NCBI GenBank assembly: GCA_947650285.1
Contig: CANTFL010000602.1
Location: forward strand, 1-58,982
Reading direction: 5' to 3'
Length of the DNA stretch: 58,982 nucleotides
Source: Hyaloperonospora brassicae
Lineage: Eukaryota; Oomycota; Peronosporomycetes; Peronosporales; Peronosporaceae
Shown: piece after piece, positions 32,578 to 42,800 of the stretch
Layout: each line of letters starts with the position of its first letter
Numbering within the stretch: the first letter of the stretch is position 1
Notes under the pieces: model-generated
The model's database searches: none
What the model was told of the DNA's origin: nothing
Seen by the model: the letters and a program-made list of their open reading frames with translations, nothing else
Made by a program: the position numbers and the translations under genes

Positions 32578-34049
32578 ACAGGACGGTGGCCGGTGGTACG
32601 CTGGCCATGAGAGGCGTTCGCGACGAGTTCAGAGAACCGGCCTCGACGTCCTCGAGCAGCAGTTGCTCGGCAACCTCGCGTGGGTCGCCACCGGGAAGGT
32701 CGTCCAAGCGTCGACGCTTGCCCCCGATGCGTAAAGCAGACGGCGAGGGCAGCGGAGATGGGGTGCCAAATGGCCACGGCGAACCTTGGTCGACGTCCAT
32801 AGGCACCGCCGTGGCCATGGCAGGTGCTGCACCGGCGGGCAGCATGCAAGCCGCCCTGCCGGTTGCGCAAACATCATCGGGAGGGACCCCGGAAGGAAGA
32901 GCGAGTCTGTCTCCGCAAGGCAGAGGTACGTCGTACCCGACTCGGTCTGGCATCATGTTCGCCTGCCAGCCGAGTCGGTCGTCAAGGGTAAATGGGACAG
33001 AAACAGTTGCTGCAGTGGACACGGTCACGAGAGGTGCCGCGGCCACTGCAGTGTATCCAGCTCGAGCAGGCAGCTCCGTAGCTGCATGCCCGAGCTGGTC
33101 GTCATCACTGGAGGGCATGTCTTCGTCGTCGTCGTCCAACGAAGAGGAGTAGTCTGCGTCCGAGTCCTCCCCGTCGCTGTTGCTGTCGTCCTCTGGGTGG
33201 CTGGAGCCATGCACGGCATCCAGTGCGCTAGCCGTAGCGGCTGCAAGCGCTGACCCGTTGGGCAGCATGCCTCCCGCCCTGCCGGGTCGAAAATCAACAA
33301 TCGGGGGTCTAGGGGGCAAGGCGGGGGCCGGGGAGGCAGGCGGAGGGGCGCAGGAAGCCGTCGCACATGTCCTTGGACCCGGGCATGACGTCTGTGTGCC
33401 CGGGGAGCCGTTGCTCTGAGTGTGGTGCACGTCCACCCGGTCGGGCAGCATGCCTGCCGCCCTGCCGGGTGGGAAACCATCAATCCAGCGGTCTTGCAGC
33501 TCGTCCTGCGTCGTAGGAGCTTGCGGAGAGTCGTACCAGGTCCCTTGTGCATGTTCTTGAACCCGGGCTAGCCGTGTGTAAGCCCGGGGAGCCGGTGCTC
33601 TCTTGTTCGTGCACGTCCTGGCCCGCAACCCCATCGGGCAGCATGCCGCCCGCTCTGCTGGGTCGAAAACCAAACATCAGGGGGTCTTGGGCGGCGGCGG
33701 CGGGCGCAGGGGCAGGCGGGGACGCGTGGAAGGCCAACCGGCGCGTGGGGGACGCGGGGGACGGGCTCGGAGCCCGGTGTGGGCCGGCGGTGGGCGTGGC
33801 GGCGGCGGGCGCGGCGCGCGAGTCGTGGCCGTGGCGGTGTTCGCGACTGACGGCCGCGCCTATACTTAAACCAAGTCTAGGCGCGAGGGTACCGTCAGCG
33901 GCCACTGTGGGCGCGTAGTGGGGGTCGCCAACCCCTATACTGAGGCCCAGTATTGGGTCCCCGACACTGTTTGTGTATGCGGGGTCCGTGACCCGCACTA
34001 GTGACCCTAGTGACGGGGACGGATGTCGGCTGACCCCTTCCCGATCCCC

Positions 34050-34054
34050 GAAAC
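34050..34054 (+). repeat. Target site duplication of the Copia element, left copy
   Basis: GAAAC directly left of the 5' LTR. It is matched by GAAAC at 38942-38946. The uninterrupted site with a single GAAAC is seen in copy E near 45564-45568. Confidence 0.85.
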
Positions 34055-34496
34055 TGTCAGCAAGTGATGTTGCGGCGATGTGTGTAAGGTATATATTGTA
34101 TATTTGGAGTTGTAGTAGGTGTATTATGTTTAGGATTCTCGCCGTCACGACGTAGGCTAATGGCTCAGTCGTCTACGAAGGAAGTTACCACGATGGATAT
34201 TGCGGGTTCGAGCCTCGGGTCGGGCAGGTCTGTGAAAGATACAGATTATACCATTCTGCATAAGCGGAGTTTTTACGACAGATATCTGACAAGAAGTAAT
34301 TACTCGATAGTAGGACTAAAAGTCAAGTAGGAGAAAGGACAGGTAGCATTGGTGGCTGAGAGCCATTGGCTTCTGACAGCCATTGGTTTCGAATCGCAAA
34401 GCCTTACAGAATACAACTCACTTTTCATTTAACAATCCCGGTGGAAAGCCATCTACATCAGATCAAGAACGCTCGAACAACTTTTCGCTCGTAAAA
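34055..34496 (+). repeat. Copia 5' LTR
   Basis: Starts TGTCAGCAAG and ends CGCTCGTAAAA. It differs from the 3' LTR at five single positions. The 3' terminus lacks the usual CA. Confidence 0.9.
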
Positions 34497-34509
34497 GGTT
34501 ATGAGCCCA
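34497..34509 (+). promoter_or_regulatory. Copia primer binding site overlapping the start codon
   Basis: GGTTATGAGCCCA directly follows the 5' LTR. It is complementary to GGGCTCATAACC, the anticodon arm of initiator tRNA-Met. This is the internal-tRNA (half-tRNA) priming known for Drosophila copia. The ATG within it (34501-34503) is the gag-pol start. Confidence 0.65.
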
Positions 34510-37500
34510 ACCAGCGACTTCGGTTTCAAGATCGAACCGTTCGATGGCTCCAACTACGGGCTGTGGAGTTTCAAGATGCAGATGTTATTAGTGTCAAAGG
34601 GATTATGGAACGCTGTCTCCGGTGAAGAAGCGGTGTCATCGACGAAGGAGCAGCAAGCGCACGCAGCGATCGTCCTAAACCTGGCGGACTCGCAGCTACT
34701 ACACGTGATCGGAGCGGAGACGGCAAGGGCTGCATGGGGTAAGCTAGCGAGTTTCCACTATACACAAGGCATGGCGAATCGCCTCTGGCTTAAGGAGAAG
34801 TTTGCTTCCTTCAAGTATACCGCGTCAAGCATAAGCGCTCATGTCACGGAGCTTGAAGAGCTCGTGCTGAAGATGAAGAGTGCAAGTTGCGGGCCAAGTG
34901 AAGAAGACACCTGCGCGGTAATGCTGCGTAGTCTGCCGCCAAGCTACGAGAGTTTGGTGCAGGCGTTTCGCATGGCAGTGACCAGTTTCACATTTAGTGA
35001 CCTGGTCAGCAAGCTGATTGCTGAAGAAGTTCGTCAGGGTGAGTCGGCTCGGGTCGAAGATGCAACAGCCCTCTACACGAGCAAGAAGGGCGGCAAACAT
35101 TGGCATAAGAAACAGCAAGGTCGTCGGTCGAAGAAACCGGTAGGGGCATGCTTTAATTGTGGCAAGACTGGTCACTATGCAAGAGAATGCCGCTCAAGCC
35201 GTGGATCAAGGGACTTGGGTCACGATCAATCAAACGTTGCATTCACCGCCAGTGAAGTGTCATCAAGCGACAAATGGGTTATGGATAGCGGGGCCTCTGC
35301 ACATATGTGTAAAGACCGTGGTGCGTTCGAGTACTACAATGAGGTTCAGCGTCCGCGTAGCATATCAAGTGCAAAAAGCAGCGCGAAGCTTAAGGTTCTG
35401 GGAACCGGAGTGGTCAAGCTGCGTGTTTGGACTGGACGAGGATGGATTGATGTTCGTCTTGAAGACACGCTACACGTTCAAGATTTGACCAAGAATTTGT
35501 TTTCGCTTACAGCTGCAGCGTCACGCAAGATGAAGGTGGAAATCACACAAAATGAGTGTGTGATCAAGCGCAATGGTGTGCCAGTTGCTACAGGGACAAA
35601 GAAAGGTTCCTTGATCTATCTCAATGTGAAGACTGAAGAAGAATGTCATGTCGCCGAGGAAGACATTGAGCTGTGGCATCGAAGACTCGGTCACGCGTCC
35701 TATGGCGTGGTGAACGCAATGGTCAAGGACGGAAGACTGTCTGGTGTGAAGATGAAGTCTGATGCTGAGTGCGATGTGTGCGCGACAGCTAAACAAGTGC
35801 GAAAGACGTTCAAGGCAAGCGATGAAGACTACGAAGAGAAGGAGAGTGCGCGTTCCGACGAAGTAGTGTGCTCGGACGTTCTTGGGCCGATTGCACCTGC
35901 GTCGAAATCAGGTTTTAGGTACATCGTGACATTTATTACGATGAAAAATCGGTTTGTCACGATCTACCCGCTGCGCAGGAAGAGTGATGTGCTATTGGCA
36001 TTTGAACGATATGTTCAAGATATCAAGATGGCGTCTGGAATGACGATCAAGGTGCTAAAGAGCGACAATGGGGGGGAGTATCGGAACGCTGGTATGGACC
36101 GCTTCTGCAAATCAAAGTTTATCAAACAAGAATACACGGTGCCATACAATCCCGAGCAGAATGGGATGGCAGAGAGAATGAACCGAACCCTTATGGAGAT
36201 GACGCGCTGTATGCTGAAAGACAGCGGGCTCGACAAGACATACTGGTGCGAGGCAATGATGACATCCGTAGACATTCGAAATGTTTTGCCGAATTCTTCT
36301 AACAAGAGTTCAAGCCCATTCGAAATGGTATTCAAGAAGAAGCCGCAAATAAATCACATGCGTGTGTTTGGTGAACCGTGTTACGCACACATCCCAAAAG
36401 AGAAGCGTCAGAAGCTGGATGACACTGGAGTTAAGTGTTACTTCCTGGGCTACGAGAAGAATCACAAGGCATACCGACTTCTAAATGCGACCGATGGGTC
36501 AATCGTCATTTCGAGAAGCGTGACGTTTTCAAAGCATTCAAAAATGAAGACACCGAAGAATCAAGCTCAGCAGATCTTCGACATTGATGAAGACGAAGAC
36601 ACAACGACTTCAGGTGTTGATGAAGTGGAGATGGGGGCTCCTTCAAATGAAGATGTGATCCATACACCACCTATGCGAGCGCAACAGGCGCCAGACCAAG
36701 ATGGACAAGTACGACCGAGCGTCGCTATTCCAACTCGAGCCTCAAGCACTCCTGGACGAGATGGTGAAGAGGAATGGATGGTGCGGCCGATTCGGAAGAA
36801 GCGAGGGGTTACGCGATACGAACAAGAGTTCACGAACATGCCTCGCGGTCACTTTAATCTGGACGACTATGAGGGAGATTACGACTCCTATCACTGTTTT
36901 GCTGCTGATGAAGATGGAGAGCAAGCGGCTACCTACGATGAAGTGATGACAAGCAGGTACAAGAACGAATGGATGCGCGCTATGAAGAGCGAAATAAAGT
37001 CGCTTCAAGAACACGAAACATGGAAACTCGTGGATCTGCCACCAGGCAAGAAGGCAATCGGTTGTAAATGGGTCTACAAGATCAAGCGCAATCCAAGTGA
37101 CGAAATTGTCAAGTTTAAGGCGCGCTTGGTTGCTAAAGGCTTTACTCAGCGACCAGGCGTCGACTACACCGAGACCTTTGCCCCTGTAGCACGGAAGGAA
37201 TCGATTAATACGGTGCTGGCGATCGCGGCTGCTGAAGACTTGGAAGCAGAAAATGCGGATGTGGATACTGCTTTTCTGTATGGTGAAGTCGACGAAGAGA
37301 TCTACATGAATCAACCCGATGGATTTGAAGACGAAAACAACTTGTCGAAGAAGTGCCTGCTACAGAAGGCATTATACGGAACCAAACAAGCGGCGCGGCA
37401 GTGGAATGCCAAGCTGAACGAGCATCTCGAGGCCCAAGGGTTCAAGAAAACCGCTGCAGACCCGTGCGTCTTTATTCGAGTATCAAGTATGGAATACAGC

Positions 37501-38466
37501 ATCATCGTCATCTACGTGGACGACGTGATGATGTTTTGCAAGACGAAGGCGAACATTGTAGACATCAAGATTGGTCTAAAGAGGGACTTCAGCATCAAGG
37601 AGCTTGGTGACCTTAAGTACTGCCTTGGTATCGAGATCCGTCGGAAGCGCAATGAGAAGACTATTTTAATGAACCAGCAGGCGTACATTCGAAGACTTGC
37701 GGAGAAGTTTGGAGTTCAGAACTGCAAGGATGTTCACACTCCTGCGGACAGCAGTTCGAAGCTGGTCAAGATACCCGAAGGTGAGGTGTTTGTGCCAAAG
37801 TTTCCCTACCGTGAGCTGGTCGGTGCACTGATGTACATCGCAACATGCACGCGACCGGATATCGCGCATGCAGTTGGCGAAGTTGCCAAATTTTGTGAGA
37901 GATACGGGAAGTCGCATTGGGCTGCCGCCAAGAGGATTCTCAAGTACCTCAAGACGACCCAAGACCTCAGCATTATGTTTTGCGGCAACAGCAAGGGAGA
38001 GCTCATTGGGTTTGCCGATGCGAATTGGGCAGGTGATGTGGACACTCGGCGCTCCACAACAGGCTATGTCTTCTTTTTGAACAGCGGTGTAGTTTCGTGG
38101 AATTCCAAGCGACAACCAACAGTGGCAACATCGAGCACAGAAGCAGAGTATATGAGTTTGTACAGCGCAACTCAGGAAGTTATCTGGCTAAGGTTGCTTC
38201 TTAAGGACCTGGAATACACCGATCAAGCCGCAACCATAATCTTTCAAGACAATCAAGGATGCATAGCATTGGCAAAGAACCCGGTGTATCACGCGAGGAC
38301 TAAACACATCGATATCAAGTTCCACTTCTTACGCGAAAAGGTGCTGGACGAGGTCATTGCACTGGAATACAAGCCGACCGAAGAGATGATTGCAGATGGA
38401 TTTACGAAGGCACTTTCAAAGCACAAGCACTGCAAGTTTCTCACGAGTTTAAACTTGTCGGTATAG
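34501..38466 (+). CDS. Copia gag-pol polyprotein
   Basis: 1,321 codons in one frame. Gag with a UBN2-like fold region occupies about the first 200 residues. Then come the zinc knuckle CX2CX4HX4C starting at residue 217, protease Asp-Ser-Gly-Ala-Ser at about 262, the integrase zinc region starting Leu-Trp-His-Arg-Arg-Leu-Gly-His at about 391, and the integrase core with Asp459, Asp522 and Glu558 (35-residue spacing between the last two). RT follows with Tyr-Val-Asp-Asp at about 1005, and RNase H with Asp-Ala-Asn-Trp-Ala-Gly at about 1173 and Ala-Asp-Gly-Phe-Thr-Lys-Ala-Leu near the end. Every catalytic residue is present and no frameshift separates gag from pol, as in plant and oomycete Copia. 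The polyprotein acts in cytoplasmic virus-like particles to copy and integrate the element. Confidence 0.95.
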   Translation: MSPTSDFGFKIEPFDGSNYGLWSFKMQMLLVSKGLWNAVSGEEAVSSTKEQQAHAAIVLNLADSQLLHVIGAETARAAWGKLASFHYTQGMANRLWLKEKFASFKYTASSISAHVTELEELVLKMKSASCGPSEEDTCAVMLRSLPPSYESLVQAFRMAVTSFTFSDLVSKLIAEEVRQGESARVEDATALYTSKKGGKHWHKKQQGRRSKKPVGACFNCGKTGHYARECRSSRGSRDLGHDQSNVAFTASEVSSSDKWVMDSGASAHMCKDRGAFEYYNEVQRPRSISSAKSSAKLKVLGTGVVKLRVWTGRGWIDVRLEDTLHVQDLTKNLFSLTAAASRKMKVEITQNECVIKRNGVPVATGTKKGSLIYLNVKTEEECHVAEEDIELWHRRLGHASYGVVNAMVKDGRLSGVKMKSDAECDVCATAKQVRKTFKASDEDYEEKESARSDEVVCSDVLGPIAPASKSGFRYIVTFITMKNRFVTIYPLRRKSDVLLAFERYVQDIKMASGMTIKVLKSDNGGEYRNAGMDRFCKSKFIKQEYTVPYNPEQNGMAERMNRTLMEMTRCMLKDSGLDKTYWCEAMMTSVDIRNVLPNSSNKSSSPFEMVFKKKPQINHMRVFGEPCYAHIPKEKRQKLDDTGVKCYFLGYEKNHKAYRLLNATDGSIVISRSVTFSKHSKMKTPKNQAQQIFDIDEDEDTTTSGVDEVEMGAPSNEDVIHTPPMRAQQAPDQDGQVRPSVAIPTRASSTPGRDGEEEWMVRPIRKKRGVTRYEQEFTNMPRGHFNLDDYEGDYDSYHCFAADEDGEQAATYDEVMTSRYKNEWMRAMKSEIKSLQEHETWKLVDLPPGKKAIGCKWVYKIKRNPSDEIVKFKARLVAKGFTQRPGVDYTETFAPVARKESINTVLAIAAAEDLEAENADVDTAFLYGEVDEEIYMNQPDGFEDENNLSKKCLLQKALYGTKQAARQWNAKLNEHLEAQGFKKTAADPCVFIRVSSMEYSIIVIYVDDVMMFCKTKANIVDIKIGLKRDFSIKELGDLKYCLGIEIRRKRNEKTILMNQQAYIRRLAEKFGVQNCKDVHTPADSSSKLVKIPEGEVFVPKFPYRELVGALMYIATCTRPDIAHAVGEVAKFCERYGKSHWAAAKRILKYLKTTQDLSIMFCGNSKGELIGFADANWAGDVDTRRSTTGYVFFLNSGVVSWNSKRQPTVATSSTEAEYMSLYSATQEVIWLRLLLKDLEYTDQAATIIFQDNQGCIALAKNPVYHARTKHIDIKFHFLREKVLDEVIALEYKPTEEMIADGFTKALSKHKHCKFLTSLNLSV

Positions 38467-38490
38467 GCATGCACACTTCGCACACACATC

Positions 38491-38499
38491 AAGGGAGAG
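38491..38499 (+). promoter_or_regulatory. Copia polypurine tract
   Basis: AAGGGAGAG directly precedes the 3' LTR; it is the plus-strand primer site. Confidence 0.75.
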
Positions 38500-38941
38500 T
38501 GTCAGCAAGTGATGTTGCGGCGATGTGTGTAAGGTATATATTGTATATTTGGAGTTGTAGTAGGTGTATTATGTTTAGGATTCTCGCCGTCACGACGTAG
38601 GCTAATGGCTCAGTCGTCTACGAAGGAAGTTACCACGATGGATATTGCGGGTTCGAGCCTCGGTTCGGGCAGGTCTGTGAAAGATACAGATTATACCATT
38701 CTGCATAAGCGGAGTTTTTACGACAGATATCTGACAAGTAGTTATTACTCGATAGTAGGACAAAAAGTCAAGTAGGAGAAAGGACAGGTAGCATTGGTGG
38801 CTGAGAGCCATTGGCTTCTGACAGCCATTGGTTTCGAATCGCAAAGCCTTACAGAATACAACTCACTTTTCATTTAACAATCCCGGTGGAAAGCCATCTA
38901 CATCAGATCAAGAACGCTCGAACAACATTTCGCTCGTAAAA
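38500..38941 (+). repeat. Copia 3' LTR
   Basis: 442 bp, with the same ends as the 5' LTR. Confidence 0.9.
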
Positions 38942-38946
38942 GAAAC
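38942..38946 (+). repeat. Target site duplication of the Copia element, right copy
   Basis: GAAAC, identical to the left copy. Confidence 0.85.
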
Positions 38947-39424
38947 GACGCAACGTTGAAGCGGAGGACCGGGATTGATCTTGGCCGCTGTGGGCCTCGG
39001 CGCGCGATGGCGCTTGGCGTGCAATAGGCGTGGCGTGTTGCGAGCACGTGCCTGAATTTGCAGCGTCGGCGGGTGCGTCGTTGCGAAGTTGTTGCAACGC
39101 GCGTGGCGCCACTCGGGCGCCCTCTGCCGACGAAAACGGGGGCAAAAGGGGTGTGAAAATCACACTTTGCCTTTCTGACCAATCACTGCCGAGCACTGGG
39201 TCAGACCCGGATTCGACAGACGAGGGGACGTGGACAGCCATTTCGGTGCCCATCCGTGAGGAAACTGCTGTTTCCGGGTCGCCCACCACCCCCGTCTCCG
39301 CGTCAGACGACGCGTCGTAGAAGGACCCGTCGCTGGCGAGACTAGAATGGTTGTCCGTGGAGCACTCGCTGTCGCTGGACGGCGAGCGCTCCGGAGGCTG
39401 CCAGTCCGGCCACCAGAAGCGCAT
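38942..39424 (-). pseudogene. N-terminal 161 codons of copy F, cut off by the Copia insertion
   Basis: The frame starts at the conserved Met-Arg-Phe-Trp-Trp ATG (39424) and encodes the type-beta N-terminal block. It reaches Thr-Leu-Arg-Arg-Phe at the insertion site, where the frame runs into the Copia 3' LTR. The other half resumes at 34054. Confidence 0.8.
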
Positions 39425-39536
39425 AGAAATGCGGAGGTGTAGAGCCGGGTTAGGACCAGAAAGGCCGAACAGACAAATGATCGAACAATAGTATTGATAA
39501 AGAGAAAAGGGTAGTAAAACTTAGGTGCACGGTGTC

Positions 39537-39665
39537 GGCCTCACGGGGGAAAGGTGAAGGCCCCCGGAGACCTGCGCAGTCGCCCGCGCGTGTCCAAAAA
39601 TGAATGTGAAAAAGTCCGCCAAAAGGCGAAAACCAGTCTTCACACTGATTAGAACAGAGAAGTGT
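39537..39665 (-). promoter_or_regulatory. U2-snRNA-like leader of copy F
   Basis: The stem-loop-IIa-like 13-mer is at 39645-39657 (minus strand). It is followed by the CGCCTTTTGGCG hairpin and the Sm-like motif. Confidence 0.45.
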
Positions 39666-39689
39666 ATGTATTACCATCCGGTTAGTCTA

Positions 39690-39721
39690 TTTCTAAAGGG
39701 TATAGAAATACCCAATAGAAA
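39690..39721 (-). repeat. 3'-UTR terminal hairpin, copy E
   Basis: Same two-tier hairpin as in A, B and C. Confidence 0.6.
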
Positions 39722-39848
39722 CTATGTGGTGTGTAAGTTGGGTATAGGTTGCACCACACAGAGCTAAACTATAACGTACCGGTTGGGTTTGAAGGGCGGT
39801 TCCCTACATGGGTATGGCCCTGTCGGCCACAATGGGCCCGAAAAACGC

Positions 39849-42800
39849 TCAGCGGCGGCCTTGACGCGACGGATTCCCCCCGGTCTCCGTCACTCGACTG
39901 CCCCTTGCATCCTGCCTTGGTCTATCTTGACCTGTCCTACGATCACGACCTTGAACTTGATCTGCACGAAGTCCCGAACCTTGTTCTTGACCTTGCTGCC
40001 TCGCTCGGTGTTTGCTGCAGTGCAAATTCCATATGCGGCGGCTGGACTTGATGCACTCAGCAGAGAGTTGTCTGTCCAGCCGCTTCGCAACGCACTTCAG
40101 CACACCAAGGTGATCAGTGTACACCGCAAGGTTACCACCGGCGACTGCACCAAGCGAACCATAGACGAGCGCGGAAAGGTGAACCGTCCAACCTTGACGC
40201 TCTAGGTGCCGCTTGACACAGTCATACTTGGCGCGCTTTTGCACAGCCACCCGCGCAAGAGCAGAGCTGGCGACGTTGTCCGTAGCCTGTTCCTCAAACG
40301 CTACAGCCAGATCCACCACAGCCACCGTCCTCTTACTGTGGTTGTACAGCTGTAGATCTGGCCGTAGCGCCGGTCCGGCAAGTCCAAGAACTGTCTGGTT
40401 AACTCGCAACTCGACGCGGTCGCAGGAGCCACCAGACTGCGAGAGAAGCGTCCGCTCGATCACCTTGAGAGCGTCATCATGGCGGCCCCGTACCGCGTCC
40501 ATCGTCCCGACACAGTGATTGAGAACATGCGCCAACGTCTCCGAGCGTGAGCACCCGGGATGCCTGCATTTGTCGTGCACTCGGAGACGCCGGCGCTTCA
40601 GGACACTGAACGTGTCCAACTGGTTCAGGCGGGCGGCGATCGCGAACCGGTAGTCGGACTCCCACATGCCTCTCGACCTAGTGAGGAACCCACTACCGGC
40701 CCCACCATGCGTTCGAGCCGTCTTGCCTTGATCCCGCATCGCCGCCCACCTGTCCCAGTGCTTGTTCTTGAGATGCAGCTTCACGTGCCGCAGAACCGAG
40801 CGATGGTCCAACCACGCACCATGGTGCGGCACGCGAAGCTGCAATCGTTGAGCTGGCGTGTTAGTCTCCTCCACCGCTGGCGACGTCTCAAACTGCAGGC
40901 CAAAGCGGTGGAGGTGGCCTCGGACGTCGAACCACAGCGACCCAATGTCACCGTTGCGCCGCTTGGGCGTCGCTGTGGCTGACGTCCCCAGCTTGCTGTT
41001 GAGGAGGAGCTCGCACAGCTCCTCCTCACGGTCCTTCCAGGCTACAGCATCAATCTTGAACCTGGTGTCAGCAATCTGACGGAGCTGCTGACGTGCAATG
41101 CGCCGGATGGCAGGGTCAGAAGAGTGCAGCATCTGCCATCCGTGCGCGACTTGCAAGGCACCGTGCAGCTCCGTCAGAGGCAGCAACCCTAACCCACCGC
41201 GCGACACAGGCGCGTAGAAGAACGCCGTCGTTGCGGTCACGGGAAGCCGCAGCAAGTGGCGAAGGCCTCGAACAAGGTGGCGGTCGAAGCCCTCCAGCTG
41301 TTGAGCGAACGGTCTCAAGTGCCGGAGGGCGTACTCGACCCGCGGGTAAAGGTAAACCTTCACCGCCTTCACCACTTGCCACGGGGCCAACCCAGACTGT
41401 AGCAGCTCCGTCGCGTCGCGCTTGAGTTGTGTTAGCGTCGGAGCGAGCTCGACGCGACGGCGCACGTGGTCGAACCCGTCCCCGATCCCCAAGTACTTGT
41501 AAGATTCGTCAAGCTGAAGTGAGGGGATCGGGGTGGCATCCAGCGTCAACCCAGCATCCATCACGCGTAAAACTGAACGCGCATCGCGCTGGACTGACAT
41601 GGTGCTGCACTTCTGTGGGTTGGCAGCCATGCCAGTCCAGCGCAAGAAGTCGACAACAAGTGCGTGTTGCTGCTTGATGCCGTCCTCAGTGCCACTGAAA
41701 ATCTTTAGATCATCCGCATACGCAGAGGCACCGGGACGGTCATCGCTCGACATCTGCACGCCTGTAGTCGGCAGCCGTCGTAACGCAAACAGCAAAGGCC
41801 CGAGCGCAACGTTGAACAGTTGCGGGCTCAGCGGACACCCCTGGAAGACCCCGACTTGCTGCCGGATCGGCGCAGTCGTTCCATCCGATGCATTGCCGAC
41901 CACAAAGGCTGCTTGATCGTAGAGGCCCTTGCACATGTCGATGTACGCCTTGGGCACACCAGTTCGCTGCAGCGAGTCCCAGATCAGCGAGAAGGGCACG
42001 CTACCGAAGGCGTTCTTCAGGTCGTACCAGACCTGGAACAACGGGCGACGCTTGCGGCGGGAGTTGTCAATCAACATGGCTGCGAGGAAATTGTGTTCCC
42101 CGCAGCCGTTGACCGCGCGAAAGCCCTTTTGACCCGGCGCGTGTCGGTCATTGGCATCCAGCCACCGAACCAGACGCCGCGCGAGAACGCCGGTGTACAA
42201 CTTGTAAATGGCTTGCTGGAGGCAAATGGGCCTCCAGTTTGCCGGGTCATCACGCGGGCCCTTCTTGTACAGCAGTCGAACGATGCCCACCTTCCAGCTC
42301 TGCGGGACCTTCTTCTCCAGCCAGCATCGCTTGAACATCGTCGTCAGAGCGGTAATCAGCTGAGGCCCGAAGAACTTGTACACGTCATAACCGACGCCAT
42401 CAAGCCCAGGGCTGGACGCGGCTCGCGCATGTTGCAGCTGGTCTTCAATGTCGTCCGCAGTAGGCGCCGTCGTGAGCAAGTCAGTGAGCCGCGACGTAGC
42501 AGGAAGCTGGGCCATAGCTGAGCGAAAGGCCTTGCCGACGGAAGCATGCACGTCAAAGGTCTGACGAGGCGCATTAACGCCATCGAAATAACGCCAAAGG
42601 TCATCGCTGGAGATGGGGCAGACGCCATCATCCACTGCAATCGTGGCAGGGTCCACCTCATCATCCAAGGCATCAGCTCCGTTAGCGCTGTGGGACCGCG
42701 ACAGAATAGCCTCGACACATGCCTTCTCGTCCGTATCAAAGCGACGGCGAAGATGCATTTGTTCCAGGGAGGCGTTGATGCGTCCCACTCGGCGGCGTGC

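Larger units (their letters stand above)
29857..34054 (-). pseudogene. Main part of the copy F polyprotein: palindrome region, zinc finger, RNase H, RT N-terminus
   Basis: Readable frames on the minus strand, in order: the continuation of the N-terminal block from 34054 to about 33480; the Pro-Gly-Arg-Ala repeats and zinc finger to 32339; and 32387-30486, which holds RNase H (Phe-Asp-Gly-Ala-Cys, Asn-Thr-Ala-Glu-Tyr, Gly-Asp-Ser, His-Ala-Asp) and the linker into RT. That last frame stops through the same extra C as copy B, near 30529. A further frame at about 30420-29857 reads RT fingers up to Gln-Val-Gly-Val-Phe. A frameshift near 32360 also separates the zinc finger from RNase H. The YADD motif lies beyond the breakpoint and is absent. 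Confidence 0.8.
34055..38941 (+). mobile_element. Full-length Copia LTR retrotransposon inserted in copy F
   Basis: Two 442-bp LTRs, a primer binding site, one uninterrupted gag-pol ORF and a polypurine tract, flanked by a 5-bp duplication. It lies on the plus strand, opposite to copy F. LTR divergence is 5 of 442 positions, so the insertion is recent. Gene order protease-integrase-RT-RNase H defines Ty1/Copia. It looks capable of autonomous movement. Confidence 0.95.
29857..39665 (-). mobile_element. Utopia-like non-LTR retrotransposon copy F (3'-truncated, split by Copia)
   Basis: This minus-strand unit starts with its leader at 39665-39537. The N-terminal part (39424-38942) is interrupted by the Copia element at 34055-38941 and resumes at 34054. 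It ends abruptly inside RT at 29857, so the RT active site, endonuclease and 3' UTR are missing. Modules are N-terminal type beta, zinc finger type 1' as in D, and RT family 1a as in A and B. Loss of the 3' end is not how target-primed integration truncates, so a later deletion or recombination is implied. Confidence 0.85.

Noticed and set aside
34055..38941. Endogenous retrovirus with an envelope gene
   Set aside because: Integrase precedes RT (Copia order), and there is no reading frame between RNase H and the 3' LTR.
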